A stretch of DNA of 64,000 nucleotides, taken from positions 434,001 through 498,000 of the forward strand of contig JADKKE010000032.1 in assembly GCA_016720655.1 (NCBI GenBank). The letters run 5' to 3'. Below are positions 46,629 through 55,306 of the stretch, piece by piece. Below the pieces are notes generated by a model. The model made no database searches, was not told the origin of the DNA, and saw nothing but the letters and a program-made list of their open reading frames with translations. This DNA is from Bacteroidota bacterium. GTDB taxonomy: Bacteria; Bacteroidota; Bacteroidia; AKYH767-A; 2013-40CM-41-45. Position 1 is the stretch's first letter; the number at the start of each line of letters is the position of its first letter. The translations under genes and the position numbers were made by a program.

Positions 46629-48275
46629 GTGAAGACAAAACAACTACTCCTCGCGACATTATTTTCTTTCAGTGGCATCAATTTGTATTCCCAGGGAATC
46701 TCATCCTTACCGATTCATGGGAATATGCAATTCGATGCACAATATTACTTTAAAGATTCCCTGATCGGAGCCCCGGAGATTCCGGAAAAAGTACTCAGCA
46801 ACGGTTTCATCAATTTTGTTTACGATAAAGACAATTTCTCAGCCGGTGTCCGCTATGAAAGTTATCTGAATCCGATTTCCGGATTTGATAACCGCTATCA
46901 GGGCAGCGGAATACCATTCCGTTACCTTACATACAGGAATGGAGAGCTGGAAATGACAGCAGGTAATTTCTACGAGCAGTTTGGGAGCGGACTAATTTTT
47001 CGATCCTACGAAGAAAGAGGTCTGGGCTATGACAATGCATTGGATGGTTTCAGAATAAAATACAAGCCTTACGCAGGCGTTTATTTCAAAGGTGTGCTCG
47101 GCCGTCAGCGTTCTTTTTTCCAAACCGGTGAAGGCATTGTTCGTGGATTTGACGGCGAATGGAATATTAATGAATCCTTTACCTCAAGAGCGGCTGCAAA
47201 AACACAATGGCTAATTGGTGGAAGTTTTGTGAGCAAATATCAAAAAGATCAGGATCCCACTTACAATTTGCCTTTGAATGTAGGGGCAAGTTCTGCTCGC
47301 ATCAGTATGAATTCAGGAGGATGGAGTCTGAGTTCTGAATATGCTTACAAAATCAACGATCCATCGACATCCAATGGCTTTATTTATAAAGAAGGCCAGG
47401 CATTGCTGGTAAATGCCGGATATACCCGTAAAGGACTTGGCATCACACTGGGTGCTAAACGAATTGACAACATGGGTTACCGCAGCGACAGATATTCCGT
47501 CGGCAATACCCTGATCATTAATTATCTTCCTGCACTTACAAAAAATCATACCTACATACTTTCCGCTTTGTATCCGTATGCAACACAGCCCAATGGTGAA
47601 TTTGGATTTCAAGGAGAGGTGTTTTATAACTTCAAGGCAGGTACTTTGTTCGGTGGAAAATATGGTACGGATCTCACTGTAAATTATTCGCGTGCTCAGT
47701 CCATCGAAAAAACTGCAATTGATACAACAGGAAATCCGGATGCCGCAGATCTGGGATACAAATCGGATTTTTTCGCTTTGGGTAAAGAAATTTATTTCGA
47801 AGATTTCAATATCGAAATCAACCATAAACTCAGTAAAAAACTTCGGATGATACTGACTTTGATGTATCCGACTTACAATAAGGATGTAGTCGCAGGAAGG
47901 ACAGGATTTGGACATGTGTATTCCAATATTGTTATTCTTGAATTGAATTACAGGATTACACCGACAAAAAATTTCAGAACAGAAATTCAACACATGTCAA
48001 CGAAACAGGATCAGCAAAGCTGGGCTGTTTTATTGGCCGAATATTCGATTGCTCCACACTGGTTCATTGCAGGCTTTGACGAATGGAATTATGGCAATGA
48101 TGTGAGCAGTCGTCAGATTCATTATTTTACCGGAAATCTCGGTTATTCCCGAAATGCAAACCGTATTACAATCGGATATGGTCGTCAGCGTGCAGGAATT
48201 TTTTGTGTAGGTGGTGTTTGCAGGAATGTTCCGGCCTCGAGTGGATTCACTCTCTCCATTACAAGTAGTTTTTAA
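46629..48275 (+). CDS. DUF6029 outer-membrane protein
   Basis: A 548-aa protein from a GTG at 46629 (MKTKQLLLATLFSFSGINLY signal peptide). The mature part starts ISSLPIHGNMQFDAQYYF and continues as many aromatic-rich beta strands (NFYEQFGSGLIFRSYEERG, GVYFKGVLGRQRSFF). It ends in a barrel-like strand GFTLSITSSF, with a terminal Phe as expected for outer-membrane proteins. The pattern fits DUF6029, a Bacteroidota family of presumed barrels of unknown role. It is flanked by TlpA-like and Omp28-like genes. Confidence 0.82.
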   Translation: MKTKQLLLATLFSFSGINLYSQGISSLPIHGNMQFDAQYYFKDSLIGAPEIPEKVLSNGFINFVYDKDNFSAGVRYESYLNPISGFDNRYQGSGIPFRYLTYRNGELEMTAGNFYEQFGSGLIFRSYEERGLGYDNALDGFRIKYKPYAGVYFKGVLGRQRSFFQTGEGIVRGFDGEWNINESFTSRAAAKTQWLIGGSFVSKYQKDQDPTYNLPLNVGASSARISMNSGGWSLSSEYAYKINDPSTSNGFIYKEGQALLVNAGYTRKGLGITLGAKRIDNMGYRSDRYSVGNTLIINYLPALTKNHTYILSALYPYATQPNGEFGFQGEVFYNFKAGTLFGGKYGTDLTVNYSRAQSIEKTAIDTTGNPDAADLGYKSDFFALGKEIYFEDFNIEINHKLSKKLRMILTLMYPTYNKDVVAGRTGFGHVYSNIVILELNYRITPTKNFRTEIQHMSTKQDQQSWAVLLAEYSIAPHWFIAGFDEWNYGNDVSSRQIHYFTGNLGYSRNANRITIGYGRQRAGIFCVGGVCRNVPASSGFTLSITSSF

Positions 48276-48295
48276 TTCAGATCAGAAATCTTAAC

Positions 48296-49240
48296 ATGAA
48301 GACATCTTTCTCATTCGGCCTCCTATTACTTGTTGGTTTTTTATTGTGGATGACATCCTGCGATAAAGTGGATGCGCCATATCGTACCACCACGAGTGTT
48401 GGTGTTGTGTACATTAATAACGATACAGTTGTAATTGATGGCGATACGCTCGGTTTCAACAGTGATAATACCAACCCCGGAAAAAAAGTTTTGGCGGAAG
48501 ATTACACAGGAATTCTGTGCGGAAATTGTCCGTATGCAGGAATAAAATTGAATGATACTATTCAACCCGCCTATGGAGATCGTCTGGTCGTTGTCTCCGT
48601 GCATGCTGGATTTTTTGCAGAACCTTGTCCGGGCGGATTGGCTTGTCCGGGCTCACAACCGGCCGGAGCGTTTCAAACCGATTTCAGAACTACAACAGGT
48701 GAAGAGTGGGATCACAATTTCGGTAATTCAAATGCAGGTAACCCCAATGGACTGATTGATCGTGTTGGATTTCCAACATCACAACACATCAAATCTCCTT
48801 CTTCCTGGGCAACAGTTATTCAGCAACGAAGCAATGTACCGGCTCCGTTCGCTATTCGTGTTCAGAAAGTATATGATGCCGCATCCAGGGAATTGAAAAT
48901 AGCCGTACAAGCACGGGCAGTGAGTGATCTGAGCGGCGATTACAAGCTTACTGTTATTCTTACGGAAGATAGCCTTACAGACTGGCAGGAATGGTATCCG
49001 CCTGTAACTCCGGAATACGACCCCAATTATATTCATCGTCATGTCCTCAGAACATCAGTGAATTCCGATTACGGTGAAACAATTGCCAGCGGCACTATTA
49101 CCGGTGGGACACTCGCACTGCGTGGATTTAAGTATACATTGAATCCGGCCTGGGTTTCAAATCACATGCGAATTGTAGCATTTGTTTCCGATGAAACAAC
49201 TTATGAAGTGAAACAGGTGGAAGCTTTGTGGGTGCAATAA
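48296..49240 (+). CDS. Omp28-related lipoprotein with thioredoxin-like fold
   Basis: A 314-aa protein, 20 bp after the DUF6029 stop. The lipobox is LWMTSC (Cys near residue 22). The Omp28 domain starts VLAEDYTGILCGNCPYAGIKL, with a CxxC motif (CGNC), then VVSVHAGFFAEPCPGG and FPTSQHIKSPSSW. The C-terminal half is a beta domain with LTVILTEDSLTDWQEWYPP and NYIHRHVLRTS. Omp28 proteins are surface-exposed and were first described as an adhesin in Porphyromonas. It is the third member of the TlpA-DUF6029-Omp28 group. Confidence 0.88.
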   Translation: MKTSFSFGLLLLVGFLLWMTSCDKVDAPYRTTTSVGVVYINNDTVVIDGDTLGFNSDNTNPGKKVLAEDYTGILCGNCPYAGIKLNDTIQPAYGDRLVVVSVHAGFFAEPCPGGLACPGSQPAGAFQTDFRTTTGEEWDHNFGNSNAGNPNGLIDRVGFPTSQHIKSPSSWATVIQQRSNVPAPFAIRVQKVYDAASRELKIAVQARAVSDLSGDYKLTVILTEDSLTDWQEWYPPVTPEYDPNYIHRHVLRTSVNSDYGETIASGTITGGTLALRGFKYTLNPAWVSNHMRIVAFVSDETTYEVKQVEALWVQ

Positions 49241-49317
49241 TTCCTTAGTATCGAATTCCTATAGCGTGTTTTTTCGCACGGGTTTCTGCATATTCAGTCC
49301 TGGTTTTTAATTCAATC

Positions 49318-49914
49318 ATGAGAAAACTTCTTTGCTTGTTCTTTTTAATCGGAATCTTTCCTTCTTTGAAGGCACAGAATTTTGATGCAGGGATTCGTGG
49401 AGGATTAACAGCGACACAGGTTGCAGGAGACAGATTGACTGGTTACAACAAGGCAGGATTTTTAATTGGCGGATTTGTGAGTCGCGATTTTTCTGAAAAG
49501 ATCAGCTTGCGTTTTGAAATAATTTTCATTCAGAAAGGCAGCAGAAAGCCTGTGAACATAGATGACAACACTTATTACAGAATGCGATTGCACTATGCAG
49601 AAGTGCCAATTTTGTTGTTGTACAATGCAACAAAAACTATTAGCATTGAAGCGGGGCCTTCTTTTGGATCTCTTGTTTTTTCTCAGGAAGACAATGAATT
49701 GGGTGAAATTATTGGAGCCCCTGAATTTAAAAAGTTCGAAATTTCCGCGAACGCAGGCCTGTTGTTTCATCTTTCGGATCACTGGCTTGCAGATATCCGA
49801 TACAATTGGTCTTTAACAACCATCCGTCCGTATCAGGGCAGTTATAATTATAATTTTTTCGATCAGGGACAATACAATTCGGTTGTGGAAGCAGCGTTGA
49901 TGTATCGGTTTTGA
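49318..49914 (+). CDS. PorT-like outer-membrane beta-barrel protein
   Basis: A 198-aa protein. It has a signal peptide (LLCLFFLIGIFPSLKAQ) and an OMP_b-brl_2/porin-family pattern: FDAGIRGGLTATQVAGDRLTG, GFLIGGFVSRDFSEKISLRFE, then YYRMRLHYAEVPILLLYN and a final strand YNSVVEAALMYRF ending in Phe. Such small eight-stranded barrels are abundant in Bacteroidota; function unknown. It is followed by the REP-like palindrome array. Confidence 0.83.
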   Translation: MRKLLCLFFLIGIFPSLKAQNFDAGIRGGLTATQVAGDRLTGYNKAGFLIGGFVSRDFSEKISLRFEIIFIQKGSRKPVNIDDNTYYRMRLHYAEVPILLLYNATKTISIEAGPSFGSLVFSQEDNELGEIIGAPEFKKFEISANAGLLFHLSDHWLADIRYNWSLTTIRPYQGSYNYNFFDQGQYNSVVEAALMYRF

Positions 49915-49950
49915 ATTTCCTTTCATTAAAATGATGTGCACATGCACATG

Positions 49951-50312
49951 CGACCCCTCTGGGGTCGTAAACAACATGATCGCCCTGATAAAATGAACAT
50001 TCTTATGCCATAAACATTTGACCCCTCCGGGATCGTATCCGTTTTTATATCGATATTAAAATGCACATTCTTATTCTATAAACATTTGACCCCTCTGGGG
50101 TCGTATGATAGAAGTTCATTGCAGTATCAAATTACCATTGGATCCGGCTCAGTATGGTCAAATGTTCATCGCAATATCAAATTACCAATGAATCCGACAC
50201 CTCGTGCTCAAATGATAATGGCAATAGCAAAATGTTTTTACGTTTGACCCCAAAGGGGTCACACGTTTATAACACAATCGGCAAGACCTTAGATCCGACC
50301 CCGGAGGGGTCG
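49951..50312. repeat. REP-like palindrome array (five GACCCC-N3-GGGGTC hairpins)
   Basis: Five short hairpins share the form GACCCC-NNN-GGGGTC: 49951-49967 (CGACCCC-tct-GGGGTCG), 50020-50034 (imperfect, ctccGGGatc), 50088-50102, 50246-50260 (loop aaa) and 50296-50312 (loop gga, CG-extended). Loop bases vary while stems are conserved. Spacers are also repeated: 49989-50037 matches 50058-50106 (about 50 bp), and 50115-50162 matches 50163-50205. The array fills the gap up to the transposase gene, in the arrangement expected for a REP/RAYT cassette. Confidence 0.85.
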
Positions 50313-50392
50313 TATGTTCGAAATTTAAATACAAAATGATCCGGTCAATGTAGTACTATCATTCCTCCTCCACAGAGAATTTTAATCGGCTG

Positions 50393-50851
50393 TTATTCAA
50401 TCCATTCAAACAAGTATTCAGGTTTGTGTTCGACATTGTTCGAAAGTAATTGTTCTGTATATTCTTCTCTGAATGATTGTTTGCGATGATGTTCCTTCTG
50501 ATAAAGAATATAATTAATGATTCTATCCAAATCAGAGTGATTGTACGTGAAAATTCCAAAACCCTCCTGCCATTGAAAATTAGAAGTCACAAACTTTTTG
50601 ATTTTATAAATTCAGTTGAAGTTTTTTTATTTCACGGACCAGATCAGAAGGATTACATGTTGGTTTTATTCCGATTAAAATATGAATATGGTCTGGCATT
50701 CCATTTATAGCCAATAATTTTTGACCCTTATTGGTCACATTCCGGAGATGTATTTGTATAATTCTTCCTCCCAATTTGAGTTGATTAAGCATTCACGGAA
50801 TTTTACTGCAAAGACGATTTGTACATACATCTGTGAATAGGTGTTTGCCAT
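50393..50851 (-). pseudogene. REP-associated tyrosine transposase (TnpA-REP/RAYT, IS200-like), three frameshifts
   Basis: Hand translation across three -1 breaks gives a complete protein of about 153 aa. It runs MANTYSQMYVQIVFAVKF to ELYKYISGM, then TNKGQKLLAINGMPDHIHILIG with the HUH motif as HIH, then SDLVREIKK, then FQWQEGFGIFTYNHSDLD, INYILYQKEHH and a C-terminal EYLFEWIE. The presumed catalytic Tyr lies in the INYIL region. Breaks lie near 50740, at the A7 run near 50625 and at a TTT run near 50593; each is cured by one added base. It is either a decayed gene or, like four other genes here, damaged by homopolymer base loss. Family enzymes process REP hairpins as single strands. Confidence 0.85.
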
Positions 50852-51036
50852 GTGTTTGCCTTTAGAAGTCTTTTCGTTTTTTTTTGATTAATATGTTGCA
50901 ATAATAGAGTGTAATTTGAATCAGGAAATAATCGATTTGATTTACTCACATATAAAGTCCAGCAAACAATAAATGATTTTCCATTTTCTCGGCTATTCCA
51001 TATATTTTAAAGAAATTCAAGTCATTGATTCAGGTT

Positions 51037-51066
51037 TTTGTACTTTCCCAAATTCTACTACATTTG
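51037..51066 (+). promoter_or_regulatory. Promoter of the DUF1761 gene (TTTG-N18-TACATTTG)
   Basis: TTTG (51037-51040) and TACATTTG (51059-51066), 18 bp apart, match the consensus and lie 27 bp before the ATG at 51093. This also argues against the longer in-frame start at 50973. Confidence 0.7.
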
Positions 51067-51092
51067 AAAATCTAAACCCTAAATCAAATCCT

Positions 51093-51593
51093 ATGAGCCT
51101 GAATTTTATTGTTCTTCTTCTCGCCGCTCTCATTCCACTCTTGATTGGCGCACTTTGGTACAGTCCAATGCTTTTTGGAAATGCCTGGATGGCTTCTGCC
51201 GGACTTGATGCTGAAAAGTTAAAAGGTGCCAGCATGATGAAAATATTCGGCATCACTTACATTTTCAGTTTTCTCATTGCCATGAGTCTCAATTTTATTG
51301 TCATACACCAATGGCATATTTATTCAATTCTTGCGAATGAAACCGGAATGACAGACCCTACTTCAGAGGTAAGTCAGTACGTTAAAAACTTTATGGATAA
51401 GTACGGAACTAACTTTCGGACGTTCAAACATGGTGCATTCCATGGCACACTTTCCGGAATACTGCTGATATGGCCAATTCTTGGAATCAATGCACTTTTT
51501 GAAAGAAAAGGATTTAAGTATATCGCCATCAATTCATTTTTCTGGATTGTATGTTTTGCTCTCATGGGCGGAGTCATTTGCGCATTCAATTAA
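51093..51593 (+). CDS. DUF1761 membrane protein
   Basis: A 166-aa protein with four membrane helices. It starts MSLNFIVLLLAALIPLLIGALWYSPMLFGNAW, where the ALWYSPxLFGxxW string is the DUF1761 signature. IFGITYIFSFLIAMSLNFIV, FKHGAFHGTLSGILLIWPI and NSFFWIVCFALMGGVICAF follow. The function of the family is unknown. It has its own promoter and terminator. Confidence 0.88.
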   Translation: MSLNFIVLLLAALIPLLIGALWYSPMLFGNAWMASAGLDAEKLKGASMMKIFGITYIFSFLIAMSLNFIVIHQWHIYSILANETGMTDPTSEVSQYVKNFMDKYGTNFRTFKHGAFHGTLSGILLIWPILGINALFERKGFKYIAINSFFWIVCFALMGGVICAFN

Positions 51594-51620
51594 TCGATTC
51601 ATCTAATTCTAAATTTGTGA

Positions 51621-51642
51621 AGGTCTGCTCGTGAGCGGACCT
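51621..51642 (+). terminator. Rho-independent terminator after DUF1761
   Basis: AGGTCTGCTC / GAGCGGACCT pair over 10 bp with one G-U mismatch and a very small loop, followed by ttgcttta. It lies 28 bp beyond the stop. Confidence 0.75.
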
Positions 51643-51772
51643 TTGCTTTATTATACTGGCCTGAACGAAGATTGATTGTTTGGTGTCTGTGGATATCCAA
51701 GCATGCATACGCTTTTTTCGGCCATTCTTTGTATATTCGTACTTTCATTTTGCTGCATCAGATTCAATAATT

Positions 51773-52677
51773 ATGACAGATTTAAGAACAATGATAGCCG
51801 GCAGTCCACCCATCGACCAGGTTGGTGTGGAGGAGAGGATTGCCCGCTTGTCGAAGAGAAGTATTAAGAAATCTTCCAAAGCAAATGCTTTGAGACTTGC
51901 CTTAAGCATGGTTGATCTTACCACACTTGAAGCGAAAGATACTCCCGGAAAAGTCAGGCAGCTGTGTACAAAAGCAATGCATCCCCATGATTCTTTTCCC
52001 GGGATTCCTGCAGTTGCTGCTGTTTGTGTTTATCCCAACCTCGTACGTGTTGCAAAAGAGACATTGGCCGGATCCAAAGTGAAAGTAGCAGCTGTTGCCA
52101 CCGCTTTCCCGAGTGGCATGTCGACACGCAAAGTAAAGCTGGAAGAAACCAAATGGGCGGTGAATGAAGGTGCCGACGAAATTGATATGGTTATTTCCCG
52201 TGGACATTTTCTCTCTGGGGAATACAATTTTATTTTTGATGAAATAGCTGCTGTCAAAGAAGCTTGTGGTGCTGCTCATCTCAAAGTCATTCTCGAAACC
52301 GGAGAGCTTAGCACACTTGATAATGTTCGTCTGGCTTCGGATATTGCTATGAATGCAGGAGCTGATTTTATTAAAACTTCTACAGGAAAAATTCAACCGG
52401 CAGCAACTTTACCGGTGACATTGGTAATGCTGGAAGCGATTCGTGATTTTTATTATGCTACCGGAAAAAAATAGGCATGAAACCGGCCGGAGGAATAGCG
52501 ACAGCAAAATTGGCACTCAATTATCTCGTCGTTCTTCGGGAGACACTCGGTCATGAATGGTTGAATGCTGATATGTTCCGATTCGGTGCAAGTGCACTTG
52601 CCAATGATTTGCTCATGCAAATCGTAAAAGAAGAAACCGGGGTTTATCAATCGATCGATTATTTTTCAAAAGATTAA
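51773..52677 (+). CDS. deoC: Deoxyribose-phosphate aldolase (interrupted by a -1 frameshift)
   Basis: The enzyme cleaves 2-deoxyribose-5-phosphate to acetaldehyde and glyceraldehyde-3-phosphate. I start at the ATG at 51773 (MTDLRTMIAG). The frame shows LSMVDLTTLEAKDTP, AVCVYPNLVRVAKE, VAAVATAFPSGMS, DEIDMVISRGHFLSGEY, LKVILETGEL and the Schiff-base lysine in DFIKTSTGK. It then stops at 52474 after FYYATGKK. One base back, the next frame reads IGMKPAGGIATAKLALNYLV and FRFGASALANDLLMQIV to 52677, the expected C-terminus. The break is in an A7 run; an eighth A restores a 301-aa protein. Two aldehyde dehydrogenase genes follow, consistent with deoxyribose or acetaldehyde use. Confidence 0.92.
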
Positions 52678-52727
52678 ATGCGCTTGGAATTTTTCGGATA
52701 GAATCATTCACATCAAAAAAAGAAACA

Positions 52728-54242
52728 ATGAAGAAAGGTGTCACAAAGAAGGACGATAGAAAAATTAAGTTCGATTCGGTAAAAGGCAGCAAATCACTCG
52801 GAGAATCCTGGGAATATGCACCAGCTCCCGAAAGTAAGGATCATGTTCGCCTCGAAAAAAAATACGATTTGTTTATCGACGGAAAGTTTGTATCTCCTTC
52901 TTCAGGAAAATATTTTGATTCCATCAATCCTGCTACAGAAGGAAAGCTGTCAGAAATTGCGGAAGCCAATGCAAAAGATGTAGACAAAGCGGTTCAAGCT
53001 GCACGCAATGCATACAACGGTGTTTGGGGAAAAATGGCGGGGAAGGAACGGGCAAAATACATCTATCGAATTGCGCGAATTATGCAGGAACGTGCGCGTG
53101 AATTGGCTGTCATCGAAAGTATGGATGGCGGTAAGCCAATTCGTGAATCACGGGATATTGATATTCCATTGGCAGCGGCACGTTTCTTTTACTACGCTGG
53201 TTGGGCTGATAAAATTGATTATGCTGTTCCGGGTGCGAAAGCGAATTCACTCGGAGTCGCCGGACAAATCATTCCCTGGAATTTTCCTTTGCTGATGGCA
53301 GCCTGGAAAATTGCACCGGCACTCGCAGCAGGAAATACTGTCGTTTTAAAACCGGCAGAAACCACTTCACTCACGGCTCTTAAATTGGCGGAAATTATTC
53401 GCGAAGCGGATTTGCCTCCCGGCGTTGTAAATATTATTACAGGTGCAGGAGCAACGGGTGCTGCTTTAGTCAATCATCCTGACATCAATAAAATTGCTTT
53501 TACAGGCTCCACAGATGTTGGAAAAATTATTCAGAAAGCAATTGCCGGAACGAAGAAAAAATACACTCTTGAACTCGGTGGTAAAGCAGCCAACATCATC
53601 TTTGAAGATGCAGCAATTGATCAGGCCGTCGAAGGAATTATCAATGGTATTTTCTTTAACCAGGGACATGTTTGTTGTGCGGGATCACGATTGTTTGTAC
53701 AGGAATCTGTCGCGAAGACAGTAATTCGCAAACTCAAGGACAGAATGGAAACACTGATTGTTGGTGATCCTTTGGATAAGAATACGGATATCGGTGCGAT
53801 CAATTCGAAAGATCAGCTCGAGAAAATAAAGAAGTATATCAAAATTGGAGTGAATGAAGGTGGAGAAATGTATCAGGCGAACTGCCCGATTCCCTCAAAA
53901 GGATTTTTCTACAGGCCTACATTGTTTACCAATGTTTCCCAATCCTCACGGATCGTTTCGGAAGAAATCTTCGGACCTGTACTGGCAATTCAAACGTTCC
54001 GTACTGTCGAAGAGGTGATTGAAAAAGCAAACAATATTCCGTATGGATTGAGTGGCGGTGTATGGACAGACAAAGGTTCAAAAATATTCAAGGTGACATC
54101 TCAACTCAGGGCAGGTGTGATTTGGGCAAATACGTATAATAAATTCGATCCGACTTCTCCATTCGGAGGATACAAAGAAAGCGGAGTTGGTCGCGAAGGC
54201 GGATTGCACGGTTTAATGCCTTACTTAACTATTCAGAATTAA
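52728..54242 (+). CDS. NAD(P)-dependent aldehyde dehydrogenase, full length
   Basis: A 504-aa ALDH-superfamily enzyme. The catalytic residues are Cys316 in NQGHVCCAGSRLFV and Glu282 in TLELGGKAANIIFED. The NAD-binding motif is FTGSTDVGKIIQKA and the oxyanion Asn lies in IIPWNFPLL. The C-terminal SPFGGYKESGVGREGG is typical. It is probably the enzyme that oxidises the acetaldehyde made by DeoC, given the deoC-aldh-aldh order. There is an unusual Lys-rich N-terminus of about 45 residues before the canonical start of homology at YDLFIDGKF. Confidence 0.93.
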   Translation: MKKGVTKKDDRKIKFDSVKGSKSLGESWEYAPAPESKDHVRLEKKYDLFIDGKFVSPSSGKYFDSINPATEGKLSEIAEANAKDVDKAVQAARNAYNGVWGKMAGKERAKYIYRIARIMQERARELAVIESMDGGKPIRESRDIDIPLAAARFFYYAGWADKIDYAVPGAKANSLGVAGQIIPWNFPLLMAAWKIAPALAAGNTVVLKPAETTSLTALKLAEIIREADLPPGVVNIITGAGATGAALVNHPDINKIAFTGSTDVGKIIQKAIAGTKKKYTLELGGKAANIIFEDAAIDQAVEGIINGIFFNQGHVCCAGSRLFVQESVAKTVIRKLKDRMETLIVGDPLDKNTDIGAINSKDQLEKIKKYIKIGVNEGGEMYQANCPIPSKGFFYRPTLFTNVSQSSRIVSEEIFGPVLAIQTFRTVEEVIEKANNIPYGLSGGVWTDKGSKIFKVTSQLRAGVIWANTYNKFDPTSPFGGYKESGVGREGGLHGLMPYLTIQN

Positions 54243-54302
54243 TTTCACCGGATTTCGTGCTGTTTTAAATTCAACAGAAGTTATTATTTAATAAGTCAGA
54301 TC

Positions 54303-55232
54303 ATGGATCAGATCGAAAAGACCAAAACGGAAGAACAGTCAAAAGTCCATTCAAACGGGCAGAGCTCAAAAGGCAAACGTCTGGATGTGATGAAAACATA
54401 CAAGCTTTTCATTGATGGAAAATTTCCGAGAACAGAATCCGGACGATATTACGTTCTGAACAATTCAGAAGGTGAACTTCTCGCAAACATTTGCCAGTCA
54501 TCACGCAAAGATTTTCGCGAAGCAATTGTTGCAGCGCGAAAAGCACAACACGGCTGGGCTTCTAAATCTGCTTACAACAAAGGTCAGATCTTGTATCGCA
54601 TTGCTGAAATGCTGGAATCAAGGAGAGCGCAGTTTATTGATGAGCTCATTTCACAAGGTTACTCGTCGGCCTCAGCTCAAGCGGAGGTAAATTTATCCGT
54701 AGACCGCCTTGTGTATTATGCAGGATGGAGCGATAAATACCAACAGGTTTTCAGTTCTGTTAATCCTGTTGAATCTTCTCATTTTAATTTTTCTGTTCCT
54801 GAACCCACAGGAGTTGTTGCAATTCTCTCTCCTGAAGAATATGGTTTAATCGGAATAATCTCCGCCATTGCTCCCGCTATCGTTGGAGGCAATACAGTTG
54901 TGATTCTTGCGTCAGCTGAAAAACCACTTTCGTCCATCACATTTGCTGAGGTCTTGCATTCATCAGATGTTCCTGCCGGTGTTGTGAATATACTTACGGG
55001 GTACCGTTCAGAATTACTCCCTCATTTTGCCAATCACATGGATGTAAATGCGGTTGTCTATTGCGGAAATAATGCAGCGGAAATAACAAGCATACAGGAA
55101 CTGGCTTCCTTGAATGTGAAACGTCCGTTGATCTACACAGAGAACAATTGGATGAAAGAAGAATCCCAGAATCCATATCGTATCATGGATTTGCAGGAAA
55201 TTAAAACGACCTGGCATCCCATTGGTCAGTAG
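54303..55232 (+). CDS. Aldehyde dehydrogenase-like protein lacking the catalytic domain
   Basis: A 309-aa protein similar to the N-terminal, NAD-binding half of ALDH (YKLFIDGKFPRTESG, QILYRIAEMLESRRAQF, YYAGWSDKYQQVF, EPTGVVAILSPEEYGLIGI, PAIVGGNTVVILASAEKPL, AGVVNILTGY). Where the catalytic Glu/Cys domain should be, it passes directly to NVKRPLIYTENNW and ends LQEIKTTWHPIGQ. The sequence beyond the stop encodes no missing ALDH parts, so this is not a frameshift. I recall similar short ALDH relatives following deoC-aldh in other phyla with the same ...KTxWHPxG end. It is probably a non-catalytic partner of the upstream enzyme; function inferred. Confidence 0.82.
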   Translation: MDQIEKTKTEEQSKVHSNGQSSKGKRLDVMKTYKLFIDGKFPRTESGRYYVLNNSEGELLANICQSSRKDFREAIVAARKAQHGWASKSAYNKGQILYRIAEMLESRRAQFIDELISQGYSSASAQAEVNLSVDRLVYYAGWSDKYQQVFSSVNPVESSHFNFSVPEPTGVVAILSPEEYGLIGIISAIAPAIVGGNTVVILASAEKPLSSITFAEVLHSSDVPAGVVNILTGYRSELLPHFANHMDVNAVVYCGNNAAEITSIQELASLNVKRPLIYTENNWMKEESQNPYRIMDLQEIKTTWHPIGQ

Positions 55233-55306
55233 TTCAATCGACATTCAAGGAATTTCCCGGTAAATCATAGTTCTATTGAATCCGGATAAATTAGATTCAG
55301 ATCACA

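Noticed and set aside
47313..47993. 226-aa minus-strand frame inside the DUF6029 gene
   Set aside because: An antisense shadow. The plus-strand protein has a signal peptide and barrel pattern.
54303..55232. Short ALDH-like gene as a frameshifted full-length dehydrogenase
   Set aside because: Only 74 bp separate its stop from cysC, and no frame there encodes the catalytic domain. It also has its own conserved-looking C-terminus.
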